From positions 38,664 to 102,663 of the forward strand of contig NZ_JAAITA010000010.1 of the NCBI RefSeq assembly GCF_013304445.1: a DNA stretch of 64,000 bases, in the 5' to 3' direction. Source of the DNA: Blautia hansenii. Lineage in GTDB: Bacteria; Bacillota; Clostridia; Lachnospirales; Lachnospiraceae. The notes under the pieces were generated by a model. It worked only from the letters and a program-made list of their open reading frames with translations. It did no database searches and was not told where the DNA came from. This document shows, one piece after another, positions 9,449-18,332 of the stretch; position 1 is the stretch's first letter, and the number at the start of each line of letters is the position of its first letter. The translations under genes were made by a program, and so were the position numbers.

Positions 9449-10327
9449 CTAATCCGACAATTTATTCATAATTTTAATATTGATAAAGCTGAAAACAGCC
9501 ATTACAAGAAACAGCATAACCGCCAGCGTTGCCGCATAACCCACGTTCAGGTTGGTAAAGGCCTCTGTCGTAATTCTATATGCAATAAGCGACGTGTCCT
9601 CACCCGGCCCTCCTGAAGTCATGGCGTATACCAAATCAAAAGTTGTCAGACGCCAGAGTGTAAACGGAATGCAGAGCGTAATTACGTTTCTGGTAATTAG
9701 AGGCAAAGTAATCCGAAAAAAGCTCTGAATACCATTGGCCCCGTCTACTTTTGCCGCCTCGTAAATATCACCGGAAATAAACTGTAATCCCGACAGCACC
9801 AAAATGGCAAAAAACGGAAGATCTTTCCACAAATCCATGGCAATAACCGCTGCTCTGGCTGAACCTGTGTTAATCAGCCAGTTATACTGGAAATCTGCCA
9901 CAAAGCGCCGAATGAAATCATTTACCAATCCATAATCATTGTTAAATCCCCATTTTGCAGCCATACCAATAACAACCGCCGGCATAGCCCAGGGAATTAG
10001 CACAATGGTTCGTAAAAATCTTCTCCCTCTAAACTTCATGTTCAGAATCAGGGCCAATCCAACTCCCAGAATCACATGGAAAATCATGGATATCACAACA
10101 AACATCACCGTAAACGTCACAGAAGTTTGTACTTTCTCATCCCGAAATACATTGACATAATTAGCCAGTCCTACAAATTGATTCACCCCTGTCAGAACCT
10201 TAATATCAAATAAACTATTCTTTAGGGTCACACAAATAGGATACAAAGTTGTAAATCCGCGAATAAGCACAACCGGAAGAATCAGAATCCAGGGAATCCA
10301 TTTCATTGTTTTTTTACTGATAGTCAC
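9449..10327 (-). CDS. Carbohydrate ABC transporter permease, MalF type
   Basis: This 292-residue permease of the CUT1 MalF/UgpA family has six predicted helices and the EAA motif (YEAAKVDGANGIQSFFRITLP). It starts with GTG at 10327 behind GGAGGAGAGG. It forms the transmembrane channel with the MalG-type partner 13 bases downstream. Confidence 0.94.
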   Translation of the reverse strand: MTISKKTMKWIPWILILPVVLIRGFTTLYPICVTLKNSLFDIKVLTGVNQFVGLANYVNVFRDEKVQTSVTFTVMFVVISMIFHVILGVGLALILNMKFRGRRFLRTIVLIPWAMPAVVIGMAAKWGFNNDYGLVNDFIRRFVADFQYNWLINTGSARAAVIAMDLWKDLPFFAILVLSGLQFISGDIYEAAKVDGANGIQSFFRITLPLITRNVITLCIPFTLWRLTTFDLVYAMTSGGPGEDTSLIAYRITTEAFTNLNVGYAATLAVMLFLVMAVFSFINIKIMNKLSD

Positions 10328-10354
10328 TTTTCCTCTCCTCCGTTCTCTTTGGCT

Positions 10355-11626
10355 CTATTCGCTGTATTTTTCTACCAGTTTCTGTGCTTTTCCACAAAAT
10401 TCATCCACACTGATTTCGTCTTTCATGCAAGACTGGAAAATAGTTCCCATATCCGTAATGAATTCCATTGTCTGAGGCAGCATAGGACGTCCGGAAACTT
10501 TACACTCAGAAGCATAACGTGCATACATCTCTTTGGCAGGGTCTGTATCCGGAACAACCTTTTCTGCCACATCTGCTCTTGCAGGATATCGGTCAAACGC
10601 CTCATAGGATGCTTTCATACCACCCTCATCTGCCATATACTGCAGGAATTTAACAGCTGCCTCTTTATTTTGGGAAGCAGAATTTAATACATAATTCCAA
10701 GAATCTGTAAAAATAACCCTTTCCCCTGTTTCACTGAAATCAGGCACCATTGCCATGTGAATCTTATCTGACCCCAGCATATCTGCTTTTTCATAATCAG
10801 TTCCCAGGCCCCACATAAACCAGCTTCCATACTTTCCGTCATTTGCTTTAGGGTTCATCTGTTCATATTTGTCTGCAATCTGGTCAATAGCCGTCTGTTT
10901 ATTTTCTACCATGTCATGAAGGAACTGAATAGCTTCCTTATTTTCCTCTTTTGTCCAATTAAAATAATCTCCGCCAAACATATTGACAAACTGAGCAATT
11001 TCATTAAAAACATAAGTTTTTTCCCAGGAACCACCATATCCGTATCTTCCATCCTTGGATACTGCTTGCATATATTTCATAAAATCTTCCTTTGTATTGA
11101 TTTGTGCAATTCCCACTTCGTCCATGATTTCCTGATTAACCCAAAAAGCCAGATACCCTGTATACCCAGGAACCCCCACAATATTTCCTTCCTTGTCAGT
11201 AATCATATCTTCCAGATAACCTTGAGCAAACTGGTCTCGGATATCTTCCGTCATAACGGTATCGTTCAGACCTTCCAGCCATCCGGAATTCTTAAATGCT
11301 GCACTCATTTCATCATTAATTTCAATAATATCCACCGAGGAGTCACCCGTAGACAAAATAGTCGTAATTTTTTGTTGTCTGGTATCCGAATCTGTAGGCG
11401 CTGCAATTACATTAATATTCAGACCTGTTGCACCTTCTACGTCTTCCAGCCATGTATCAAAGTCCGGGTCTGTCGTATTAATACTATATAGCGTCAAATC
11501 GTAATCTTCTTTGTTTTTGCTCTCTTCTCCCTCTTTCTCTGAAGAGCTGCTGGAACCTCCACAGCCTGCTAGCATGCTGACTGCCATTGCACTTATAAGA
11601 AATAAACTTACAATTTTTTTCTTCAT
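10355..11626 (-). CDS. Sugar ABC transporter substrate-binding lipoprotein (first copy)
   Basis: This 423-residue family 1 solute-binding protein has a lipoprotein signal (lipobox MLAGCG) and a serine/glutamate-rich linker, and it is anchored outside the membrane. It is the first gene of the five-gene operon (binding protein, two permeases, GH172, second binding protein). A paralogue closes the operon at 6193-7425. The substrate cannot be read from sequence; the GH172 neighbour suggests a furanose-containing oligosaccharide. The divergent YesMN pair probably controls it. Confidence 0.92.
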   Translation of the reverse strand: MKKKIVSLFLISAMAVSMLAGCGGSSSSSEKEGEESKNKEDYDLTLYSINTTDPDFDTWLEDVEGATGLNINVIAAPTDSDTRQQKITTILSTGDSSVDIIEINDEMSAAFKNSGWLEGLNDTVMTEDIRDQFAQGYLEDMITDKEGNIVGVPGYTGYLAFWVNQEIMDEVGIAQINTKEDFMKYMQAVSKDGRYGYGGSWEKTYVFNEIAQFVNMFGGDYFNWTKEENKEAIQFLHDMVENKQTAIDQIADKYEQMNPKANDGKYGSWFMWGLGTDYEKADMLGSDKIHMAMVPDFSETGERVIFTDSWNYVLNSASQNKEAAVKFLQYMADEGGMKASYEAFDRYPARADVAEKVVPDTDPAKEMYARYASECKVSGRPMLPQTMEFITDMGTIFQSCMKDEISVDEFCGKAQKLVEKYSE

Positions 11627-11739
11627 ATTCTCTTTCCTCCTGGCTTTTCGCCACCGTTTTTGATAAATTTAGAATAGCAAATCTGCCGCTTCTTCAAAAT
11701 ACAATATCTTTTGATTCATTTATATTATTTTTATCTTTA

Positions 11740-11768
11740 TTGCACCTCTATTTTTTCTCATTTATAAT
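11740..11768 (+). promoter_or_regulatory. Promoter of the YesMN-type two-component pair
   Basis: TTGCAC (11740-11745) and TATAAT (11763-11768) are 17 bp apart, 36 bases ahead of the kinase ATG. The 178-bp intergenic space 11627-11804 must also hold the divergent transporter promoter on the minus strand. I see only a weak candidate for that one (TATTCT at 11671-11676), which fits a promoter that needs an activator. Confidence 0.75.
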
Positions 11769-11804
11769 ACAAACTATAAACCGGAAGAAGAAAGAGGTCA
11801 CATT

Positions 11805-13619
11805 ATGAAAAACATTCCCCACCATTTTAAAATTTATTTTTCACATTTTCGGACAAAACTGCTGTGCGCTTTCCTACTTTGCACCTTGATTCCACTGTGC
11901 ATTATTGGCGCTATTTCCTATAAAGTCTCTCATACCATTGCCAGAGACAAAATTCTGGCTTCCACTGTTTCCTCTGATGAACAGCTAAACATACAGTTTC
12001 AGGAGCGTTTTCTGCAAATAGAAAATACCGCAGATTCTCTTCAGTATGATATGTATAATTTGATGAATACCAATGTTTCAAAGACTGATTTACAAGTTCT
12101 TACTGAAACCCGCAATCATCTTTCTTTATTTAAAAATACTTTCAATCTGCACTACATTCAGGTTTTTCTTCCAAAAGAACACATCGGTTCAGAAGAAAAC
12201 CTTTATTTCTTCCCAATAGAAGATTTAGAAAACTTCCGGATTCCTAAAAAAAGTCTGGAAAATCCCGGAACTTCTTCCATCTGGTTCTATCAGCCTGATT
12301 TATCTGTTCCTTTTTTGATTTCCGAATCTAAAGAGCCAACAAATACCATAGCCCTTTGCCGGATTTTAAAAAATCCTCAGACACAGGTCATAGAATACGC
12401 TTATATCCTTTTTCTGAATACTGCCGAGTTCTCCCAACCCCTCCTGGAATCCTTCCCCGACAAGAGTATTTCCAGCTATCTTGTCACAGATACCGGTGAA
12501 ATTATTGCTGGCAATAACCAGAATTTGAGTATAGCATTGTCTTCTCAGGATATAAATTTTATGAAAAAACACCAAAATTCTACTGTAAAAAAGGGGGCTG
12601 TAACCTGCCATATCTCCAAATTGGAAAATGGCTGGTATCATATTACGGAAATTCCGGATTCCTACATCAATCAGAATATTCAGATATTAATAAAATCCAT
12701 ACTCATCACCTTACTGATTTCTCTGCCTGTCACTGTTCTGATTATTGTGCTGATTTCTCGGAACCTAGCCGAAAAAATCAGAGTATTGTCTCAGGCTATG
12801 GAAGATTTTCAATTGGATACGCCCACAATTGCCCTTCCCTGGCTGACAAGCCCTGACAGACATCCGGAAACCTTTGATGAAATTGACAAGTTAGGACTGA
12901 CATTCCTAAAGCTGCAAGCCTCTTTAAACCAAAACTTGCAGTCTATTCTGGATTTATCTCTGGCGGAAGAACGTTTGAAATATCAGCTTCTTCAATCACA
13001 GATTAATCCCCATTTTCTTTACAATATTTTAGGTTCTATACAAACTTGTCAGTCTCTTGGAAAATTGGATACTGCCAGTCAGATGCTGACAAATCTTACC
13101 CGGTTTTACCGTATGACTCTTCGGAAATCCGGAGATTTAATTTCTATAAAAGATGAGTTAGAAATTGCCCGTCTGTATCTGGAAATGGAAAAGCTATGCC
13201 ACAAGAACACTCTGACCTGGGATATTTCTATGGAAGATGGAATTGAAAATTTCCTTATCTGCAAATTTACCTTACAGCCTTTTCTGGAAAACAGCATTGT
13301 TCACGGCTTTTCCCAAAGAACGCCTCATATCCACATCAGGATTGAACTTTGTTATGGAGAAGATACCGTACAAATCCGTATTACAGATAACGGAAAAGGC
13401 ATTACGGAAAAACAACTCTGTGAACTAAAGAAAACTCTAAAAGAAAAGATTATAAATTATGAAAAACACTTTGGTATGGGCAATGTCAATAAACGAATTT
13501 GCAACCCCTATTTTGGCAATGGACACATTAATATTGAAAGCCGTCTGTACCATGGAACCTGTATTTTTATAGAATTCGACCAGCTGGAGGATTGTAATGA
13601 AAAAAGTTATGATTGTTGA
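11805..13619 (+). CDS. YesM-type sensor histidine kinase
   Basis: This 604-residue membrane kinase has an N-terminal transmembrane helix (about 20-42), an extracellular sensor domain of about 250 residues, and a second helix near 295-320. It then has a HAMP-like linker, the His_kinase box with phosphoacceptor histidine (SQINPHFLYNILGSIQ) and a GHKL ATPase domain (LQPFLENSIVHGF, ITDNGKGI). YesM/LytS-type kinases with YesN partners commonly sense sugars and switch on adjacent CUT1 transporters. The ATG follows AGAGG. The last 23 bases overlap the response regulator gene, so the two are translationally coupled. Confidence 0.95.
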   Translation: MKNIPHHFKIYFSHFRTKLLCAFLLCTLIPLCIIGAISYKVSHTIARDKILASTVSSDEQLNIQFQERFLQIENTADSLQYDMYNLMNTNVSKTDLQVLTETRNHLSLFKNTFNLHYIQVFLPKEHIGSEENLYFFPIEDLENFRIPKKSLENPGTSSIWFYQPDLSVPFLISESKEPTNTIALCRILKNPQTQVIEYAYILFLNTAEFSQPLLESFPDKSISSYLVTDTGEIIAGNNQNLSIALSSQDINFMKKHQNSTVKKGAVTCHISKLENGWYHITEIPDSYINQNIQILIKSILITLLISLPVTVLIIVLISRNLAEKIRVLSQAMEDFQLDTPTIALPWLTSPDRHPETFDEIDKLGLTFLKLQASLNQNLQSILDLSLAEERLKYQLLQSQINPHFLYNILGSIQTCQSLGKLDTASQMLTNLTRFYRMTLRKSGDLISIKDELEIARLYLEMEKLCHKNTLTWDISMEDGIENFLICKFTLQPFLENSIVHGFSQRTPHIHIRIELCYGEDTVQIRITDNGKGITEKQLCELKKTLKEKIINYEKHFGMGNVNKRICNPYFGNGHINIESRLYHGTCIFIEFDQLEDCNEKSYDC

Positions 13620-15216
13620 TGATAATTATCTCAACGCAGAAGGTATTGAGAAAAACATAGACTGGAAAGCATTGGATGCAGAAGTTTCATCCGTCAAATA
13701 TGACAGCCGTTCTGCACTTGACGCAATGAGAGAAAATCCCGTAGATTTAATTATATCAGATATAGAAATGCCGGATTTAGATGGAATTTCCATGAGCAAA
13801 CTTGCCCTTTCCTTAAATCCTCTGGTTAAAATTATTCTTGTCAGCGCTTATGATAAGTTTGAATATGCCAGACGTGCCATACGTCTGGGTATTTTTGATT
13901 ATATTGAAAAACCTCTGGACTACGCTTACCTGACAGAAAAGATTCAGAATGCTTTTCAGGAAATTGAGCGTACACAAAAAAATACAGATCTGGTAAATGC
14001 CAGCCGTCCCCTTATGACGGAAAAATTTTTTAATGATTTACTTCATTATCCAGGTGAAAATCCTGCAGCCCATTTAAAACAATATCTGCAATATCTGGAT
14101 TTGCAGTTTGACTACGATTTTTTCTGTGTTATGATTCTGGAAACTGAAAAAGTAACAGAAAAAGACACCTCAGGGCTGACGGATACGGATTCCGATTTTT
14201 CGCGTTATCAGATAGAGCTTTTAAATGTTCTTGATTTGTTAAAAGAAAAACTAAATATTTTTAACGGCACTTTTTATCTGAAGGGGTTTCAGGATATTGT
14301 CTGTATTATCGGACAAGACACCGGACACAGTATCCCTTTTCTGCAATCCGTACACAGGCAGGCAGAGGCCATTACAGATCAGTACCAGAATCATATGCTT
14401 TCCCTCAACATAGGCATTGGAAACATTGTAAACAGTTTGTGGAAACTCCCTGTTTCCTTCGCCAGCGCCTCACATGCCTTGAAATACCGCTTTTTCTTTC
14501 CACAGAAAAATATCTTTGATGCCAAAGAAGCACTGGGAAAAGAGTTTAGCCTGCTGTCTTTTTCTGAAAACACCGAAGAGGAACTCATACGCCTTATCTG
14601 TTCCAAGGATATTACAGCCATCCGCTCCTGGCTGGCTGATTATTTTCAAAGACTTCTTAGTGAAATTCAAGACAAAAATCTGGTATTTGTTCGTATTTAC
14701 TCTCTGCTGGGAAAAATACTGAAATTCTTATACGAAATGAATCTGGATACGGATGATTTAGAAAAAGAAATCATACAAATTTACACCCACTTTGATTCTT
14801 TCCATACTTACAAGCAATTTGCTGACTGGATGACAACTCTGTGTTCTCAGGTTTGTCAGAAGCTTGATACCTCCCTGCAGAGCTATCATAATCAAGTATA
14901 TAACGTTGCTTTGAGTTATATCAAACAGAACTTTGAAAACAGCAGCCTATGTCTCAATGACATTGCCCACCATGCCAACATCAGTCCCGCTTATTTAAGT
15001 TCTCTTTTCAAAAAAGTTTCCGGGCAAAGTATCAGCGACACCATTTCGGGACTTCGTATGGAAAGCGCCTGCCATTATCTGGCCTCGGGAAATCTTTCGT
15101 TGAAAGAAATCAGCCTAAAATGCGGTTATGCGAACCAGTATTATTTCAGCAACAGCTTTAAGAAAAAACTGGGAATATCACCTTCCGCATATCGGGAGAC
15201 GCATCAGACCTCCTGA
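13597..15216 (+). CDS. YesN-type response regulator with AraC DNA-binding domain
   Basis: This 539-residue protein has a receiver domain (about 1-125) with the acidic pair in IVDDN, phosphoacceptor aspartate in ISDIEMPDLDG and lysine in YIEKPLD. A middle region of about 300 residues follows, then two AraC/XylS helix-turn-helix motifs (about 435-535; LNDIAHHANISPAYLSSLFK and the family landmark ISLKCGYANQYYFSNSFKK). It probably activates the divergent GH172 transporter operon. The ATG at 13597 has GGAGG just upstream, inside the kinase gene. Confidence 0.95.
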   Translation: MKKVMIVDDNYLNAEGIEKNIDWKALDAEVSSVKYDSRSALDAMRENPVDLIISDIEMPDLDGISMSKLALSLNPLVKIILVSAYDKFEYARRAIRLGIFDYIEKPLDYAYLTEKIQNAFQEIERTQKNTDLVNASRPLMTEKFFNDLLHYPGENPAAHLKQYLQYLDLQFDYDFFCVMILETEKVTEKDTSGLTDTDSDFSRYQIELLNVLDLLKEKLNIFNGTFYLKGFQDIVCIIGQDTGHSIPFLQSVHRQAEAITDQYQNHMLSLNIGIGNIVNSLWKLPVSFASASHALKYRFFFPQKNIFDAKEALGKEFSLLSFSENTEEELIRLICSKDITAIRSWLADYFQRLLSEIQDKNLVFVRIYSLLGKILKFLYEMNLDTDDLEKEIIQIYTHFDSFHTYKQFADWMTTLCSQVCQKLDTSLQSYHNQVYNVALSYIKQNFENSSLCLNDIAHHANISPAYLSSLFKKVSGQSISDTISGLRMESACHYLASGNLSLKEISLKCGYANQYYFSNSFKKKLGISPSAYRETHQTS

Positions 15217-15292
15217 TACATCTAAAACACTGCATTTTCAGCTTTAAACTGCGCTGCCGACAGCATAAACAACCATAAACCTATTGTTATCT

Positions 15293-15323
15293 GGAAAAAG
15301 ACAGGGGAAGAAGTTCTTCCCCC
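15293..15323 (-). terminator. Intrinsic terminator after the exonuclease gene
   Basis: GGGGAAGA and TCTTCCCC (15304-15311 and 15315-15322) form a tight hairpin, followed on the minus strand by TGTCTTTTT. It separates the convergent response regulator and exonuclease genes. Confidence 0.75.
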
Positions 15324-15329
15324 TAAAGT

Positions 15330-16346
15330 CTATGCTCTCTTTTTCCTTTTCTTTCCCGTCTTTTTTACAGGTGTTCCTGCTTCCTCACCCTGCGCCTTTT
15401 CACTGTGTCTCTTGAGCCGTCTCTTCTTCCGCAGCTCTTCCTTTTTCTGCCGAATCAAATCCGCCTCTTCTTCCTCTATCTGTTTCAGAGTCCTGACCAC
15501 ATAATATTTCCCCTCATCTGTCTTTTTTATCCTGGCCTTTCCTTTAAAGTACCCATGCTCCGGACAATAAGCCAGGCAGAGATGGGATTTGGGATTCAGG
15601 GAAAACCAGCGTATTTTCTTTCTGGCTGTCTGACCACAGAGAAAGCACTTTGTTTTCGTTACTTCCCGGTCCTCCATCGCTTCTTCTTTTGAATAAAACT
15701 CTCTGGAAATATACTTAGAATAATTTTCAAAAACCCGATAAATTTCTTCGCCTCTGGCTTTGGGGTTCTGATAGCAGTCAATAGAATAATGTTCCTGTAC
15801 AAAAGCTTCGGGAATCTTCTGCAGGATTTCGGCAGTGTAATAGGCATCATTCAGTGCTCTGTGAAATTCCCCCTCTTTTCCCATACACAGGAAATCTATG
15901 GCATATTCCAGAGACCTGGAAGTTTTTTCTCCTTCGTAAAACAATCCAAACAATTTCTGCACATCATAATAGAAAACAGGTCCTTTTAAAAGATTTATCA
16001 TTCGGTAATACTTCAGATTGCGCTGCAATTCAACCAAATCCGAACATCCCCATGTACAAAATTTCACGTCAGATCCGCACCATTTCATAAACTGCTTTGC
16101 CGCTTTGGCAAAAGGCATACCCTTTTCCAGTGTTGCTACATCAATATCCAAAATCTCTTTTGTGCGAAAATGCAGCTTTCGATAAACACAGGGTTTTACA
16201 ATCTGCTGAAAAGAATCTACAATTTCCCGCTTTTCATTCAGTTTCACCGCACCTATCTCGATAATTTCAAAAGGCAGTTTCTTATTCTCTCTTCCCTTTC
16301 CATAAGGACATTGATTCCACTCTAAGTCCAAAACAATATAATTCAT
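15330..16346 (-). CDS. DEDDh 3'-5' exonuclease with zinc knuckle and basic tail
   Basis: This 338-residue protein begins with an RNase T / DnaQ-like exonuclease domain. The first acidic pair is in YIVLDLEWNQ, and the H...D of the last motif is in HRALNDAYYTAEIL. After the nuclease domain comes a second module with CFLCGQ and, further on, a CPEHGYF-type pair, which look like zinc ligands (about residues 230-275). A lysine- and arginine-rich tail (KKRRLKRH, KKRKKRA) should bind nucleic acid. The true substrate, RNA or DNA, cannot be told from sequence. The ATG follows AAAGGTG. It is a single-gene unit. Confidence 0.85.
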   Translation of the reverse strand: MNYIVLDLEWNQCPYGKGRENKKLPFEIIEIGAVKLNEKREIVDSFQQIVKPCVYRKLHFRTKEILDIDVATLEKGMPFAKAAKQFMKWCGSDVKFCTWGCSDLVELQRNLKYYRMINLLKGPVFYYDVQKLFGLFYEGEKTSRSLEYAIDFLCMGKEGEFHRALNDAYYTAEILQKIPEAFVQEHYSIDCYQNPKARGEEIYRVFENYSKYISREFYSKEEAMEDREVTKTKCFLCGQTARKKIRWFSLNPKSHLCLAYCPEHGYFKGKARIKKTDEGKYYVVRTLKQIEEEEADLIRQKKEELRKKRRLKRHSEKAQGEEAGTPVKKTGKKRKKRA

Positions 16347-16430
16347 ACCAGCACCTTTCTTTCGGAATCATCATTTGTGCAGAATCATTCTAGCAAAATA
16401 TCCTATACAAGTCAATGCGGCTCCATTGAG

Positions 16431-16480
16431 AAAAGATGCCGGACACAGCGCTTACAGCCCTTTTCTGTCCGACATCTTTT
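16431..16480. terminator. Intrinsic terminator after glmS
   Basis: GATGCCGGACA (16435-16445) pairs with TGTCCGACATC (16466-16476). A T run follows on both strands, so it ends glmS transcription and insulates the exonuclease gene. Confidence 0.85.
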
Positions 16481-16490
16481 GCATTTTCCC

Positions 16491-18329
16491 TTATTCTACT
16501 GTCACACTTTTTGCCAGATTTCTGGGCTTATCCACATCCAGTCCCTTGGCCACTGAGATATAATACGCCAAAAGCTGCAGAGGAATCACCGCCAGACTGG
16601 TGGTAAAAGTGTCTTTTGTTTTAGGCACATACACGGTAAAATCCGCAATATCTTCCATTGTATAATTTCCGTAAGAAGTCAATCCCAATACTGACGCTCC
16701 ACGACTGCGCACCTCTACCAGATTGCTGATTTCCTTTTCAAATAATGCAGGCTGTGTAGCTGCTCCAATGACCAGAACGCCTTCTTCAATAAGCGAAATC
16801 GTACCGTGTTTCAATTCTCCTGCTGCATAAGCCTCAGAATGGATATAGGAAATTTCCTTCAGTTTCAAAGAACCCTCCAGAGAAATGGCATAGTCCAATC
16901 CTCTTCCGATGAAAAATACATCTCTTGCATGGGAATATTTATTTGCCAGCCACTGAATTCTTTCCTTTTCATCCAGAATCCGCTGAATTTTCTCGGGAAG
17001 TTTTCCCAATTCCTGAATATACTCTTTATATTCTTTGTCCTTAATCGTGCCTCTCACTTTTCCGAAAAGCAGACCAATCAGATATACCGCTGCCAACTGT
17101 GTGCTGTAGGCTTTCGTTGTTGCCACGGAAATCTCCGGCCCTGCCCAGGTATAGAACACACTGTCCGCTTCTCTGGCAATAGAACTTCCCACTACATTTA
17201 CAATTCCCAGTACCTTATAACCTTTTTTCTTAGATTCTCTTAAAGCCGCCAGAGAATCTGCCGTCTCACCGGACTGGCTCACCACAATGACCAGAGTGTT
17301 TTCTGTCAGAAGCGGATTTCTATACCGGAATTCAGACGCCAAGTCCACATCTACCGGAATCTGAGCCAATTCCTCCAGCACATACTTCGCGCATACACAC
17401 ACATGATAAGCAGAACCGCAGGCCACCATCTGAATACGGCTCACATTCTTAATATCCTCATCTGTCATTTCCAGTTCATCAATCACAATTTTCCCATTTT
17501 TAATTCTGGGGCTGATGGTATCTGCCACTGCTTTTGGCTGTTCGTAGATTTCCTTCAGCATAAAGTGTTCAAACCCTTCTTTTTCAGCCGCTTTCGCGTC
17601 CCACTCTACAGTTTTGAATTCTTTCTGCAGTTCTTCCTGGTCTACATCATAAAAACGAATGCTGTCTGCTGTAATTTCTGCAATTTCTCTGTCATCAATA
17701 TAACATACCGTCTTTGTATACTTCAAAATTGCAGGAACATCCGACGCAATAAAATTTCCCTGGGCAGATTTTCCGATAATCAGAGGACTGTCTTTTCTCA
17801 CTGCATACATCACACCCGGATTTTCCTGAAACAGAATTCCCAGGGCATAAGAACCTCTCACCCTTCCCAGCACTTTTGTGATGGCTTCCAGGGGATTTCC
17901 TTTGTAATAGTAATCCAGCAGATGTGCAATGACTTCTGTATCTGTCTCAGATAGAAATTCATATCCCTTTTTCTGCAAATATTCTTTGATTTCCTTGTAA
18001 TTTTCAATAATGCCATTGTGTACCACTGCAATTTTTCTGTCTTTTGATACATGAGGGTGTGCATTCACCACAGAGGGTTCTCCATGAGTTGCCCACCGGG
18101 TATGGCCGATTCCGCAGCAGCCCTTTACTGCTCTTCCATTATCCGTCATTTCACGAAGAGCCTGCAAACGGCCTTTCGCTTTGATAACTTCGATTTCTTT
18201 GTTCTCCTGACTGTCATCCAGCACTGCAATACCGGCAGAGTCATAGCCCCTGTATTCCAGTTTTGAAAGTCCGTCTATTAAAATAGACGCTGCATTTTCC
18301 TTTCCCACATATCCAACGATTCCACACAT
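16491..18329 (-). CDS. glmS: Glutamine--fructose-6-phosphate aminotransferase (isomerizing)
   Basis: This 612-residue cytoplasmic enzyme makes glucosamine-6-phosphate for peptidoglycan. The class II glutamine amidotransferase domain starts with the catalytic cysteine directly after Met1 (MCGIVGYVG). Two SIS sugar-isomerase domains follow, with VSQSGETADSLAAL and the C-terminal signature KPRNLAKSVTVE. The length is typical. The gene follows glmM by 3 bases, and its AGGAGG lies in the last codons of glmM, so the two are translationally coupled. No glmS ribozyme fits between them. Confidence 0.98.
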   Translation of the reverse strand: MCGIVGYVGKENAASILIDGLSKLEYRGYDSAGIAVLDDSQENKEIEVIKAKGRLQALREMTDNGRAVKGCCGIGHTRWATHGEPSVVNAHPHVSKDRKIAVVHNGIIENYKEIKEYLQKKGYEFLSETDTEVIAHLLDYYYKGNPLEAITKVLGRVRGSYALGILFQENPGVMYAVRKDSPLIIGKSAQGNFIASDVPAILKYTKTVCYIDDREIAEITADSIRFYDVDQEELQKEFKTVEWDAKAAEKEGFEHFMLKEIYEQPKAVADTISPRIKNGKIVIDELEMTDEDIKNVSRIQMVACGSAYHVCVCAKYVLEELAQIPVDVDLASEFRYRNPLLTENTLVIVVSQSGETADSLAALRESKKKGYKVLGIVNVVGSSIAREADSVFYTWAGPEISVATTKAYSTQLAAVYLIGLLFGKVRGTIKDKEYKEYIQELGKLPEKIQRILDEKERIQWLANKYSHARDVFFIGRGLDYAISLEGSLKLKEISYIHSEAYAAGELKHGTISLIEEGVLVIGAATQPALFEKEISNLVEVRSRGASVLGLTSYGNYTMEDIADFTVYVPKTKDTFTTSLAVIPLQLLAYYISVAKGLDVDKPRNLAKSVTVE

Positions 18330-18332
18330 ATT

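Noticed and set aside
18330..18332. A glmS ribozyme or riboswitch was looked for ahead of glmS.
   Set aside because: glmM ends 3 bases before glmS, and the leader of glmM (19692-19877) is short and AT-rich without the ribozyme core.
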